Assembly (NCBI GenBank): GCA_022495005.1
Contig: JAGYXB010000367.1
Span: 62,001-126,000 of the forward strand
DNA: 64,000 bases
Direction: 5' to 3'
Source: Rhyacophila brunnea
Taxonomy: Eukaryota; Arthropoda; Insecta; Trichoptera; Rhyacophilidae
Part shown: positions 21,805 to 35,964 of the stretch, one piece after another
Position numbering within the stretch: position 1 is the stretch's first letter
Layout of the letters: each line of letters begins with the position of its first letter
Program-made: the position numbers and the translations under genes
Notes under the pieces: generated by a model
What the model saw: only the letters and a program-made list of their open reading frames with translations
Database searches by the model: none
What the model was told of the DNA's origin: nothing

Positions 21805-22170
21805 AGTATGCTTTATAATATTTCACGTAGGCTTTTCACCGTCAATATTATCACATTACTGATTTAAAATTTTAATAATTCTACATTATTTCAGCTACTT
21901 ATGTTGGATATTTGCTTGGTTGGCTGGAGGTATTTCATGAAATTTACCAAAATACAACAATTAAAGCACGGTTAATAAATAATAATAAACATTGAAATAA
22001 TACTAGTAAATAGAAATAATAATAGTAAATAAAACTACTTCATTTATTTACCAACGTTTTATTTGACCACTAGATTAACCTAGTCAACCAAAAATTAGAA
22101 AACTCTATTGAAAGTGATAAGGAACATTTACAAAGACAGTAACCGGTGAAACAGTTTAAAATTAGAAATA

Positions 22171-22600
22171 ATTACAATAAAAGAACTTTTTATATACTAC
22201 GTTTTTAAACCATCATATAAACTTGACAACCATATGAATTAATAAATACAGAATACTGAAATGTCATTTTGACATTTCATATTGATTCCCATAGTAACGC
22301 ACGTATATATTAATAATTTAGTTGCCATGACCCACTTAGCAACCAATAATAGTGAGTGATAAATATTACTTTTAACGATTTTTTTTCCAAAACATACAAA
22401 ACAGAATTAATTGAAAATTAATTCCATTCTGCTTAAAGATGGCCAAAAGTATTTAAAAAAATGCATTGCCGTCGTGTTCTGATATATTCTAAAAGTTTCA
22501 AATATCTGGCTAGTCGGGAAGTTAGTTAAAAATCTTGTACAAACAAAAAAAAAACTGTGCGGGACAAACAAGAATACGAGCTAATAAAAACATGGTAAAA
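22171..22600 (+). repeat. Interspersed repeat D, copy 2
   Basis: Collinear with copy 1 at 12261-12720, from attacaataaaagaactttt to gagctaataaaaacatgg. It lacks the 'gcaagatttgtactgg' stretch and has a weaker internal hairpin. Confidence 0.72.
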
Positions 22601-22609
22601 AGTGTGATG

Positions 22610-25540
22610 TTTGACAGTAAAAAAACAAATGTAATGTTTTCTTATTTAAAAGAAAAGAAAATCAACGCAAAACAATGTAATATAAGACTGTTTACAATTG
22701 ACATATATGAAAAATAAAAAAATATATAAAAAAATAAGTTCTTTGCGAACTGAGTCTGAATAATCTGTAGACTTTGTAGGAAATATGTGTATGTCATTAC
22801 ATGTCCATGTTTTTCACTCTAAGATAATAATTTAATAAACCATCATAAAATAATATTGCATGATAAATACGGAAGCCAAAATTTTTCAATTTATCTAAAA
22901 TTACAAGTCAATTATAAACTCCAATGAAACTTTTACCGAATATATTTTACTCGCTATATAATATTAAATAATATTAAAATTAAAATATGTATGTAAGTAA
23001 TGTATGTATTTACAAAATAATAATTTAAAAAAGTCATATAACCACAGAGAAATGATCTACTATAATACATGGATTTATTCTTATTTAGTTTACACACAAT
23101 GTTTACAATAATAGTGTGTTACAGATAATGAAATGTTAATCTTTGAGTTGAAAAAGATAGAGAATCATAATGATATATTATACACCTTTGATAATTATAA
23201 ACGTTACTATTCAGGCATAGTTTACAATGATACCCCAATTTATGCATTTTCGATCAGTATACGACATACGGACCCTTAATAAGTCACATGAAAAAACCGT
23301 AACGTTCAAATTTAATGTGGTGGGGAGATCGCTGGGTATTTGGCTATCATAAACAAGTTTCGCTACTTTAAAAAGGTTGGGGTCCAGTGTTCTACAGATA
23401 ACAATGAGTCGGAATTCTGTTATCTAAAAATAAATGCTTTATATGGAATGCCGCTTTACCGGGACATTATCAAATGATGACGATAACGCTGGGCACACAA
23501 AGTCTTTGGGCAAAATTGAATTGGAAGCATCACAAGACTAACATTTGGCCACTCGTATTTGAAGACCCTTTAAAGATGTTGACAGTTGAGCGTAAATCAC
23601 CCCAATATATATTTTTTACACTTTGCGTTCGGAGAATAAACTTTGACAATGTTAAGAATGCGTCATTTTTTCCAAACACAGCAATACTGGTTTGAATCCA
23701 CATATTGTGAATGCATATAAATTATTGATCGGTTTTTAATTACAATCTGGTTGCCACAGGGATAAATTACAATACTAATTAAATTATATTCGGCGGCATA
23801 CAACACATCTAAATATATTCTAGTTTAGCTACCGTCCACTTTCAGAATATATACCTATATAATCTGTACCTCTTTATACAATGCGTCACAAATGATGAAT
23901 TGATATTTATTTTTAAATTAAAAAACTAATTCTCTATTTAAAATACAACGTTTGTTCTTTTACGATAACTATATATGATTTTGTATCATAAAATTAATTC
24001 TGAAAATACTTAAATCTTCATCTTCAATATATTTCTTGCATAAAATTGTGATTTTTTTTAATTATCGTAGTTCTTCGTTGTCATACATGGTGCAGATTAC
24101 CGTTGGATACAAACCTGCCAATAAATAACTGGTAGCCGTTCAACCAATCTTATTGCACGCCTTACATTGGCACTGGTAGAAACTACTGCCATCTCTCAGA
24201 GACAACGTCACGTGGTATAGTGATCACCTGATTAAAAACGATAATGTATGGGTAGGGAAGTCCATCTTCAAGTAGGCAATTATCTACTATCCAGTGTCAA
24301 TACTGACAGTTATCTACCACCCATTGTCATTTTTCAGTTCGAACGAACATAATATGTTCATATATGAATATTATTCATTTTACTGAGGACAATTAAAATA
24401 ATCACCATGGTCCATGGCAAAAAAAATACTTAATTTCCCAGTCGTCATGAAAATTATATCTTTTAGTCTACCTTTTGAGCAGTCGTGAAACTGTTTTCCT
24501 ACTGTGCAAAAGAAACTACGACTTAGTTTAAAGCATGGAAATTTACATCTCCACTTTCTCACATTCCAGCGGCAAGCTTGAAAACGACTTTCATGCAAGC
24601 TTGTTTAGAAAATAAAAATAGGAATTATCAATGCTTCCTCTTCAAAAGCTTAATGAAATCATAAAACATTACATATTTACGACCAAAATCCATCTCGTGA
24701 TCGACATATTAGATAATATACCCCATGTATAGCGACACCAGTTAAAAATATGACATTCGTCTTAAATATCAATAATATGAAATCATTTTTGAAACATACC
24801 AATTTAAAATATTCAAGATTTTCTTAGATTTTATAAAATCCTACGTCTTTTTTACGTATTCTTTTTTCTTGAGCACGAGGTGTTTATAAACGCTGCAGGT
24901 AGATGAATGACGTATCTTTCCGCGAAATTGGAAAAATCTAACAATCCGCTGAATCCACAAAATAAACTTTGTGTTATTAGTATTTTTTTCAATTTTTCTC
25001 GTCCCTTATTTGATCGCTCCCGAAATGCGGGAGAAACGAGTTTTTGCTGTAGATACTTAAGTCATTGTGGAAAAACCCAGAATTACAGAAAAATAAGCTC
25101 ACGATAAGAAACGGAGCGATGGTTTAATTTACTTGTCAACGAAAAGGGTTTTTCGAAAACCGACGAATCTCTTTTTAATAATTAGGATTCCAAAAGAAAA
25201 TATATAATTTATAAAATTTAGGTTTATTTAAAATATTTTACAGAATGAAATAAAAAATTAAAATATATTGCATGATGAGATATTGAATGACAGAATATAT
25301 TGACAAGTTAATTAATTGCGTTATTTTAGAATATTGGGATATATTATTTTCATTTTTTGGCAAATTGGGATAAATTTATGTATAAAAAAGTGCATAGTAG
25401 GTAACTGATATTCTCCATTTTAAAGGTACAGTTGAGAATTGTGGATATCTTTGAGAATGTCGATGAATTGAAAGGTGCCCTGGCGGTGGGTAGAATGGAA
25501 GAGCTCGGTAGAATTGTAAAGTTGTTTAACAGAATTGGAG
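22610..25540. other. AT-rich spacer, nothing recognised
   Basis: Only short open frames with no recognisable motif, such as 23474-23695, 24380-24598 and 24907-25107. Confidence 0.3.
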
Positions 25541-25547
25541 TGAAGGC

Positions 25548-25628
25548 CTGATCGGCAGATCCTCTTCCAGTTGATAAGAAGCGATATGACAGCGAATCGC
25601 AGTCAAAGCCTCGGTAAAATTATAAAAA
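25548..25628 (-). repeat. 85-bp dispersed repeat, copy 2
   Basis: Reverse-complement partner of 7588-7672, about 84% identical by eye. Confidence 0.55.
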
Positions 25629-25634
25629 AAAGAA

Positions 25635-28600
25635 ACTGCAATATTAAATTTCCATTATTGAAATACTACATCTTTGTTAAACTGTATACTTAACCCTAAG
25701 TCACCATTTTGTAACCAAAAACTACAAATAATAATCTTGTTTATTTATACTGCTCCTACCAAGTGATAGATATTACTAGACACTTAAAACTATCAGCAAT
25801 TTTGATGGCAAAATACAAGAAAGATAATACTGAGATATTAAACAAAGTCACGATCATCAACAGTAAGGACACGAAAACTAAGAAGAATGAATATTCCTAT
25901 TAATTAAATTGCTACGTCATATTATTTTTATCTCTAGGAAAACCGATTGATTATCTATAATACACAGCTGTGGTAGTAATACAGATATATCTATATTGCG
26001 TCTATGTAGTATATAATAATGATGAGTCATGGATTCTTTCCCTTCCATATTTCTTCCTACCAGCTTTGATCGCATTATTATTTTGTAGGCAGTTTCATTT
26101 TTCGTTTAGAGAAAATCTCGAAAAATAATAAATATAATATTACTCCAGTTGTAGCAACCATTGTCGGTAGGTTGTTTTTAATAAAACTTAAATAAATTAT
26201 TACTAAAAACAATATTCTTATAATAAACTTTAACAATGCCAAAATTATACTAGTTTTTTAAAATAATTTTTAGCTTACAATACTTACGGAGATTGTAAAT
26301 ATGGTGCAAAAAATATATACTTGAAGAGAGAAGCTTTTCCCTTATAAGGAATATAATATTTATTAAGATATTTTCAATTTATTTAAATTACTTTTTCGCG
26401 TTTTTTCATTTATATTTATTACTTGTGGCATTGGCATATGAAAATACGTAAGTATGAAAAATGTCAATAAGCCTTTTTGAATTTATATCGACCTATTGGT
26501 TTTCAAGCAAAATGGAAAGTTTCAATATTCTCCCACAGACAAGAGTCAATCAACTTGATCTGTGTTACTATTACATTAGAGTGCGATTTAATATACATGT
26601 ATATTGTGTTATGTATTCATGGATTAAGTACATATTTTACTTTGGAAAATTTATAAAAAATATGACTTAAATAATTATGTAGGTAACTAATTAATAGGAT
26701 TATCAAAAAATAGATTAAAAACATCGATGTAACACTAAGCTTTAGTGATAATTAGAGAAATAGCAGCATTTTTTATTTAGCATACAGCAGTGACAAGATA
26801 CCTATTAAATTCAATTAATTGAAAACTATCCAAAATAAATATCGACTGAAAGAATTCTCCCAATGATAATGAAACAGAAAAAAATCGCCCGCAAAGAGTA
26901 TACAGTCCTGAAAATTATTATGCACGAGGAACAACAGTACTACATTCCTAGACTGCTAGAAGACGAATATATGTACGGTAGTTCACATAACAAGCAGTCA
27001 GTTCGTTCAAACTTGGAAAAGTATTGAAATGCTTAGTTTGAATCAAGCTAGACTGGTTAGAGGATCACCGGGATCATCAAAAGATGGCACTTCTCTCGTT
27101 TCGAATCAATTCTGATTTAGATAGAAATTCTTAGAAAACACAACTCTGACGGAACCACCCGTCTACCAATCATCTCACACAAAATACGTTCTACATTACT
27201 TTCAGTGAAGGGGTCGTCACGCGGTGGTCAAATGCAGTAAATGGAGATTTGAGAAGCATGATACTTCAGTTTATTTTTATATAAAACAAAAAATACCTGT
27301 GTGTACATTTATTCCGTCAGTTTTTAAGTATTGTGTAATTTTTCTTGTAAAATCAGTCGTAAATAAATGAAAAAAATTATAATTTTAACATGATTTATTT
27401 TTAAAATAGAAAATCTTTTAAATGTTTCAAAAGAACGTAACGTTCTTATAAAGGCACATTAAGATGTATTGATTTTGGGCTATTATGTTTTAATTGAATC
27501 AAGTAAATGGACAACAAAATATTTCAAGCAATGGCGAAAAGGGTTTTGAATATATTGTAAATCATGAAATGGGCAATTTTGTTTTGCAATTTAGCGAACG
27601 GCGTTTTCTCTTTTAGACCTCTTTATCAACGCTTACAAACAGTTCGTCAATTTTACAGTAAAATACTTTTTTCTAATAACTAATACAGGTTAATATTTTT
27701 TAATTTACGAGAAAATTTCAAATTACCGTACCTAAGTATAATATCTCACAAATAAAATTAATTATTTTCAGAGAGTTGACAATAATAAAACTGTTTTTTA
27801 CTACTAGAACAAAAAAAATGATCAGGGCTCTGTTATGCGATCCTGATAACCTCCCAGAAACCCTAGATTTTGGCGACGTCAAATTTTGTAATACATACTT
27901 TTTAGTAAAAAAATAAAGTATAAGTTTATTTACGTTTCACAGTATCTAGCCAGAACACAGAACAACACAGTTTTTTCTACATATTATATTATTACAAAGA
28001 ATAATTCGAGTGCTTAAAGTCAGACAACGTTATCTACAAAAAAGTGTTTTTCATATTTTTTTGAGATAACGTTATTTTATATTTACGGCTACATGATAGT
28101 CAAACAACGTTATGTCAATCTTTTCTAATTTCTTATTAAATCGTCAGTAAAGTTTAACGCTAACTACATAAGTTACCCTTGTTTTCATATTTTTAAAAAC
28201 TATCCCTATAAATTTTAACATCATCATAAGCAAGATAAATGTACAATACATAATAAATTATAAAATATTAACATTAGGTTTTAAATAAACATTTCCCTTG
28301 TTGAGTTACAAGAATCTAAAATAACGATTTTTGGCTCTCCTGTAAAGCTGCACTTTTGTAGATAGTGTTGTTTGACACTAAGCCCTCGAATTACCGGTCA
28401 CACTACTCATCATTAAAATGTACCTAGTACGATATTTTTGTCATAATCACAAAAAAAACATTAAGCACACCAAAAAATGGAATTAATTTTATTTTTGCAA
28501 ACATATTAGTAAACAATTATAAAAAGCGAATAGTAGAATAAATTGTCTTTATCGTCAGAATCAAAAAAAGTAAAAATAAAGTTTACCGAATTGGTAACGA

Positions 28601-28850
28601 ATGCCCTCATGTTAAGTCGACATGATGCAACTCACAAAGAAATAATCATAATCTATGACGATGGATTTAAATATTATAAAATGAATCTTTATCTCTCCTT
28701 CCCACTAATATTGAACAGCCGATAATAATACATATATACCACGGCATTATTCAGTACTGACTTGCTTGGTGCACCTAACAGCTGTTTAAATGAATGAATA
28801 TGGAATTGTAAAATAGGTAAATATATATTAATTTAGTAAACGACCTTTAA
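25635..28850. other. AT-rich spacer, nothing recognised
   Basis: No gene or repeat partner could be supported. Short frames at 26461-26670 and 28543-28725 look random. Confidence 0.3.
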
Positions 28851-28859
28851 GCGATGAAT

Positions 28860-29000
28860 TTTTCAGGAAGCAAGTGCACCCGAGTAGTTACTCTCTTTGG
28901 TGCGGGGTAAATGATGCGGCCTCGCAAATTATGAATCCCGCTGGAAAAGAGGCGCACAAAGGCGAAAAGTGGTAACGATTATTCGCTAAATGTTGCCACT
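28860..29000. other. GC-rich island, possible regulatory element
   Basis: A compact GC-rich block (for example gtgcggggtaaatgatgcgg) in very AT-rich flanks, with no coding frame or repeat partner. It would fit a conserved non-coding element; this is inference only. Confidence 0.25.
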
Positions 29001-29784
29001 ATTTAAATAATGTACCCCAGATTAATTCACGGATTACCATGATGACGCCCTTTGAGAGTTAAATAGAATGTTTTTTATACATTAGCGACGTTTAGCTAAT
29101 ATTAATGAGTTATATGGCATGCCAATTCATTCACCAGCACTATTTATAACACTGTACACTAGTGTATACCCCTCTATCTGTTACAAGCTTATTTCACTGA
29201 TTTAGCCTAGGGGATGCTGTGTCTTTTTTACAAAAAAACTACAGCAGTTCAGGTAATTACAACGTGTGTATAATATTATTATATACTTTCTGTATCTTTC
29301 TCGCCACGTACCATCTTTTAATAAAATACCTATCCAGAGCGTCGTGCAATTCGGTGGCCACATAGCCGGAGGGAGAAGCGATAATTTTGAGGCCTGAACA
29401 AAAATGCACCATAAGTGCGAGTGAGAAAGCAGTAGGCACACTTACATCTCCGCAATATGCGTCACAGTATAATATAATATATACGGCTTAATTAAATATT
29501 TTCTGTAAACGTCGCTGGCAAATATTCATTTGGATGACTACAGTTATTTAAAAACTGCGAGCACGCGTTGCTGAAATTTATTGTTTTAGTGTTAACTCAT
29601 TTAGTTTAATAACGTTTGCGCGTTTGCATTAGTTGGCCGTTAGATATAATTAACATGATATTTAAATATGGTAATTAAATATTAATTAACAGGTCAGCAG
29701 TGATTGTGTTACATATAAAGTTAATGGTAATTATGTTTAGTTAATTTAGTAGAACTTTAATTTACTTTAACTATGTATTTGGTA

Positions 29785-30125
29785 GCCGAACTGAGAAGCA
29801 ACATGATGGTATAACGTTTCATAGTTAAGTTGATAATAATAATATGATAAGCGGCTCTCGTGGTGCAGTGCGTAAGGCGCTTGCCATCCACCCGAGAGGT
29901 CTGGGTTCGATTCCCGGTCAAGACACAATATTTATGTGTTTTCCTCAAAGCCTGGGTGCTTGTGATTGTTCAAAATTACTAACAACCACCTTGTACGAAA
30001 AAGCAAGGGCATGGTTATTAATAATTCTAAAAAAAAAGTTGATAATAATAAAATTGAGGTACTACTGTACATTATATGCTAGAAACACGGTTTCATTTTG
30101 CCGAACAAAACCCACTCTCTTTATA
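29785..30125 (+). repeat. Repeat E, copy interrupted by a SINE
   Basis: The outer parts 29785-29842 and 30036-30125 are contiguous in the related copy at 13540-13670 (reverse strand). Confidence 0.75.
29843..30035 (+). mobile_element. tRNA-derived SINE with 16-bp target duplication
   Basis: The tRNA-like head starts near gcggctctcg (29851). An A-box-like tggtgcagtgcgtaaggcgc lies at 29861-29880 and a perfect B-box GGTTCGATTCC at 29904-29914. The acceptor ends do not pair, so it is not a tRNA gene. A short unrelated body follows, then an A-run at 30029-30037. The exact direct repeat aagttgataataataa flanks it (29827-29842 and 30036-30051), typical of LINE-mediated insertion. Confidence 0.88.
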
Positions 30126-30139
30126 TTATTAATCTGAAG

Positions 30140-32860
30140 ATAATTTATAAATGCTTTTATTACGGTATATATAAATATCTGTTTAAATGCTTGCATACAC
30201 TACCATTACCACTTAAAATCGTTTTTTCGGTACCCATGGTGACACTGTAGAATAATTATTATTCACGTGTAAATAATTATTTTTATCATCATTGAGAACG
30301 ATGTTGTGTTAGAAACGACTACATTTACTTCGAATTGTAAAGATCAAATTATTTTGTAGCGCTAACTTCGGTAATGGAGTAAAATATATAAGTCTAGCAT
30401 AAATAGGTACCTATTTAAATATTCGTATTGGTTTTCCATGCAAATTTATTTCTCACAAACTTTTTGCATAGAAATCGAAAAGAAAAATTGGCATTGTTAA
30501 CTGAGTGAAGGCGACATTTTTTTTGCGGCCTGACAAAATATTCCAACGGCACGAAATTCGGCTGAAAATTTTTCCGATTCGATTCTCCACGTCTGGGCAA
30601 TATTTCGACATGTCCCGTTCGAATGGGACGGGACAGCACGGGACAACAGCAAGGAAGGAAAGAGGCGGACAATTCAGTTACAAAAATAATATCCCATTTT
30701 CCGTCGCAGCGACATCGGCGAATAGATATTAAATCACATACATCAGTTTTATGCTTGTGCCCTATTTAACATGATGGCGGACATTGTGAAAAAGTTGTAC
30801 GTTTTTGTTCAATATACAACAGCTTAGTATAATATATTGTTATACTATAAATATAATAAGATTTTCTTTATTTAGCAGTGGACTGTAATTTGAAGATGAT
30901 GCTGGATTGCTGGATTACAGATCTAGGGGGGGAGGGGGTTTACACAGAATGCCAGACACTGACATTTATGTTAAGAGGGCTGGGGTCGGTTCGGTGTTCA
31001 CGCACTCACGCACTGGTAAACGGCCGATACGCTTTGATAGATGATTATATTATGAGGTTGATAAATGATGATGATAGGTTGTATGATCGATGGATGCGAC
31101 GTTCACTCAAACCGCAACAGACTTAGTGCAACAAATGTCGAACAGATGTGTTTTGAATCACTCTGTATAACGCGGTGCGGCAACATGCTCCCGTTCGTTC
31201 TCTTGAGCTGACTGAATGTTATTCGCAATCATGGCCGTCTTATGACCCGTAATTGCTCGTCGTCTGGTCTTGTGACAATAATAAATAAGGGGATTTGAGT
31301 AAGTGGGGAATTAAGATGACGGCCACCACAATCAGCCCAACCATAATATAATTATTACTTTGTATCCTTCGCTATTGAAGACTGTGATTCTTTTTAAATG
31401 TCATAATTATTTCCCTCCACACCGTGTACATGGCTGAATGTTTTGAAAAGCCGAAAGTGACCGTTACCTGGCGAGACCCTTGAGTGGTTAATGTTCTCCA
31501 GCTTACATGTCTATCATCGATATTTCCACTGGCAATAAGCCTTTCTACTGCCCGACAAGAAAATCTAGGCGATAACCGGAAGTCGCTGTAGTCGAAGTGC
31601 GATTAACTAAATAGGTGGGGCTTGTTAGTTCAAAGTTTTAGCATGTTGACAAGAAGATCTTGTTCGACAGTACATTATTGTTTTCAATGATATAAACAAA
31701 TTTCGTGTGCTTGCATGTCAAAGCGTAGAACTTACTGACAAGTGTGTCGTTAAAACAATTTTTAAAAATTAACTTTTTTCTTAAATTAAGTCCATATTAA
31801 AATTATAATTTGTCAAACCAGTATTGAAATATTATATTTACTTAGGTACTTTGAAAATTATTGTGTGGCATTGATTCTACGCGGGTATCTCGATAATAAC
31901 TAGCAACACCATAATGACATAAGTGTCACATCACACTTGCCCTACGCCCTTGTACTTGCAACGGAACTGTTTAACCTTGAATATGCGCAGATGCAATTAC
32001 TTCCAGTGCAATAGAAGCAGGCAGAGCTAATGTGATTATTTTCCATGATTGCTGTCGTCTCACTGTGCTTACATGACACCTATTGCATTGCTTTGTCTCG
32101 CTCGGCGCCCCTCTCACAGTGTCTCGTTTCATTATAATAAAAAATTTGAACCTCACGTTAATGCAGTACATGTATAGCAATCCGACAGCTTTGCCTTCAA
32201 CTTGTCATATACCTTCATTCGCGTCCATAATAGGCACATATTATATAAATTAAAAATCTAAATTGCGTAAAATTACCGGATTTTTAAAACTAAATCGTCT
32301 TTCGACCCAATACCTATTGATATCCACTAAATTGACCTTTCTTCCTACGAGGATTAGGTTGAAACAGCCTTGTAACAAGGAAGGACCTTATAACAAGGAA
32401 TTAACTACAACACAGATAAATATCAATATTTACAGTGTTATCATTACATGTTACATGTTGTTATGTTACATATTATAAAGTGTGTACCTAACTATCAAAT
32501 ATTTTACTTAGTTCCATTTTCCGAAAATTCAGGTAACGCCATGCGTCTAGAATAGCAAATAAGACTGATCATTGAATTCGTTACCATGCAACATTAACCT
32601 TTTTACTTTAAATAAATTATTTTAATAAATTAATGTATATTTTACATATCAGATGTATTAGTTAAAATAAAATTAGAATGCTTCAAAAAGAAAAGCCAAG
32701 CAAGTACGGCCCTGACTGCAAGATGTAATAAATAAATTTAAAAAATGTACATTCTGGTAGGTCAGGTATAAGTGACAATATCACCTTCAGTTAGCGCCAA
32801 AACTCAATAATAATCCAAACTAAACCACTTCTAACCGTAAGTGAAATTACTAGCAGCGTT
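30140..32860. other. Spacer with moderately GC-rich patches
   Basis: Patches at 30480-30720 (with cccgttcgaatgggacggga, a small palindrome) and 30900-31660 are less AT-rich than the surroundings. No protein family, RNA or repeat partner was recognised. Confidence 0.3.
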
Positions 32861-32868
32861 TTTTTGCT

Positions 32869-33617
32869 GGCCCACGTGCTCAGCGTAGGTCAAAATGGAG
32901 TTTTTTTTATGGTATTTTCAAAGCATGATCCTGGACATTTTTTAAACGTTGTAGATAATCTATTTATATAAATTTGAAGCCTTATTATCCTTTATATTTA
33001 TTTTAAACATTTGATGACTGCATAAAGTATTTTTATTACATAAAATAGTATTCTTTTAAACCTCTCGATCTAAAGTTTTAGAATATATTCATTTTTCAGT
33101 ACATCTATGAGCAGTGGTGTTAAGATTTTTTACGTTTATTAATTTTTAAACGCATTTATAAAACCATTAGAAAAATTTATGTTGACATTATTGTAGTGAA
33201 ATATTTACGATAAAAAAATATATTGATAATCTCTGTGATCCCAAATTTGACAAGAATTAGGCATTTTATTATTCAAAAAAATGGGCAAGATTAACACATT
33301 TGAAGATAATTCTAAAGATACTGATTATAAGCGATGTCTTTGACCATTCAAGTGTGATAAACATCCGACGAATAATGATTGTGTTATAATAATTATTAAA
33401 CTAAGAATAAGGTAATATTTTTTTGAAATACGCCATTTCTTTTGGCATTTCCCAGTGTTTAAGCTACAACATACGGTCGTAGCCATAAATTGACAAACTA
33501 TAACTAACATAGGGAGTAAGATCATGTGAATGCGCGTGTTTGAACATGTACCGTTTAAAAAAAAATTCGGTTAGGTATAACACAATCATTATTCGTCGGA
33601 TGTTTATCACACTTGAA
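32869..33617. mobile_element. TTAA-type palindromic element, copy C (truncated)
   Basis: Left arm homologous to copies A and B, starting cccacgtgctcagcgtagg. It passes through gaacatgtaccg into the A-rich loop (about 33541-33570) and then into a short right-arm piece (gttaggta, then aatcattattcgtcggatg) that ends at 33617. Most of the right arm and both TTAA flanks are gone. Confidence 0.82.
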
Positions 33618-33619
33618 AG

Positions 33620-35240
33620 GTAATGCTAGAATATTATACCAGTTTTGCTTGAAAATCTACATGCTGATTTTTTGTACCGGATAGGTAGGTATCTTGTTAA
33701 TAAATTATCTGGAATATTTTTGTGAATGACAGTTGATGACACTGTTTACAAGGTTTGATACGAGGATTCTTTATCTTATTTAAATGGAGTATGTAAACAA
33801 AACATTAATAATATATTTTTATTTATTTTGGGTTCACATAATATCCAACTCAAGATATGTCTGTGAAGTATTAATATGTCTGCGATCGCGACATATAGTG
33901 TGTACAAACAAATCCGCAAATATATAATATCAGAAAGCCATGCGACAGTAGGTTATTGTCAATAAAATATACTTTTTTCATTACAGTCGCCACCGGGATA
34001 TAACACATTTATTGATCAAGTTATTTTTACAGTGGGACTTGTCATATTTTTGCGCCCTCACCGTTTCCGTTGATGTTTCATATGTTTTATCTGCCATTTT
34101 ATAACTTGGAAAACTTCTTTACAGCCGACACATATGGAGCAATATCAAAAGTAAACCAGGTTTATGAAAAAATATATCAGTCATAAAGAATATTATCACA
34201 AACAGTATATTGCAATTTGGTATAAAACATGAGCAGCCATTGTTTTTTACGTCAAAAAGTCGGGTCTGACAGACAGAACCTTTTTTAACCCGAATCTTGT
34301 GCGCGTCATGTTTTACATGAATATAAATATTTTTCATAGCTAATGAAAATTTCACAACAAGAATTTTCCACGATTTTCCAGTCACATGAATGTGAAATAA
34401 ACGGTAGCATGCTCGTGACAGTCATTTTATAATTTCAATAGACACCTTCCCAAAAACATGTTTTTCCAGTAGGCATGTCTATTGTGTAACACAAACTCAT
34501 TTTAATTTAAATCTCAAATGTATATTTTGCTAAATTCATAGAATATTTAACATTTAAAAAATAATTGAAGAAATTATCAGCAGATTTAATAGCTTGGGCA
34601 TACATTATATTCAATATAGTTAATTTGCACTAATAATAAGTGTGTGTCAATACCGAACTTCGATTTGATATAATGTTACGTTGCAAATATACCTAATTAG
34701 GTATAGGGTTGACCAATTAGAAAAAGACACAAGATTGATTTTCTGCGTGCTGCAGCAGAAGAAAAGGGCTTATATTCTTTTGACTCTTTGTCACTTTTTA
34801 ACCTTGACTGCACAGATGGGCTGAACTCTTTGATAATCAGTTTACCTTGATAGTTGCCTCTCGGACGGCATCCAACTTTAAATTAAGTGTAATAAATAAC
34901 ATCATTTGGAATTTTTATAGAATCAGTGAATACCATACAGATGAGTATCCGTGTATATATAACGATTTTGTAATTTATCTGTCTCTGCGAAACATAATAT
35001 TGATCACGAGTCTCCATTGTTATAAAATACCATGTCTCTACTTTTTCATTTATTTTAATTATATTAATACGTGTCTTATCTTTCAATAAATAATTATTTT
35101 TATTATATTATGTATTATTTTATAATTTATTAATTTGAATAAACTATCTAAATTACAGTGTTTTCTTTACATCTGCAGTACTTCAACATTATCATACTTG
35201 GCCCCTTAATTACTAATATATACACTTAGAATACTTTCTT
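33620..35240. other. AT-rich spacer, nothing recognised
   Basis: Only short frames without motifs, such as 34119-34385 on minus and 34847-35089 on plus. Confidence 0.3.
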
Positions 35241-35247
35241 ATTACCA

Positions 35248-35750
35248 CGCTTTTATTAGCTCGTATTCTTGTTTGTCCGGTACAAATTTTTTCTTGTGCA
35301 GTACAAATTTTCCTTGTTTGTCCAAGATTTTTAACTAACTTCCCGACTAGCTAGACATTTGAAACTTTTAGAATATATCAGAACACGACGACAATAAATT
35401 GTTTTAATACTTTTCGCCATCTTTAAGCAGAATTGAATTCATTTTCAGTTAATTCTGTTTTGTATGTTTCGGAAAAAAAATCGTTAAATATATTTACTAT
35501 AATATTTACTACTGACTATTATTGGTTGGTAAGTGGGTCCTAGCAACTTAATTATTAATATATACGTGCATTACTATGGAAATCAATATGAAATGTCAAA
35601 ATTACATTTCTGTATTCTATAATATCTATTCAGTATTTCTATCAAGTACAAAAAAAAGTATTTATTAATACATAGAATTGACAAGTTTATATGATTCAAC
35701 AGAAAATTTAAAAACGTGGTATATAAAAAGTTCTTTTTTCTTGTAATTAT
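35248..35750 (-). repeat. Interspersed repeat D, copy 3
   Basis: Reverse orientation, with the same order of blocks. The end near 35250-35345 carries extra duplicated pieces (ttgtttgtccggtacaaatt, then gtgcagtacaaattt), so its terminal part has a small tandem expansion. Confidence 0.72.
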
Positions 35751-35964
35751 TTTTTAACATTTTTTATATTCTACTGATATCCAATTAGGTAAAGGTACTT
35801 ATCCTATAGATTCGAGTTTCACTGATAATCAAATCCATGTGACAATGTAATCATACACCCTGATATTAAGAGTTATTAATTAATCTTGCTTTAACCTTTT
35901 TAGCATTCTTTCATATACATCTGCATCACCTTTTCAATGTGACAATAAATAAATAGGAGGGAAA

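Noticed and set aside
29851..29925. Functional tRNA gene
   Set aside because: A and B boxes are good, but the acceptor ends do not pair, and the sequence is the head of a SINE with a 16-bp target duplication.
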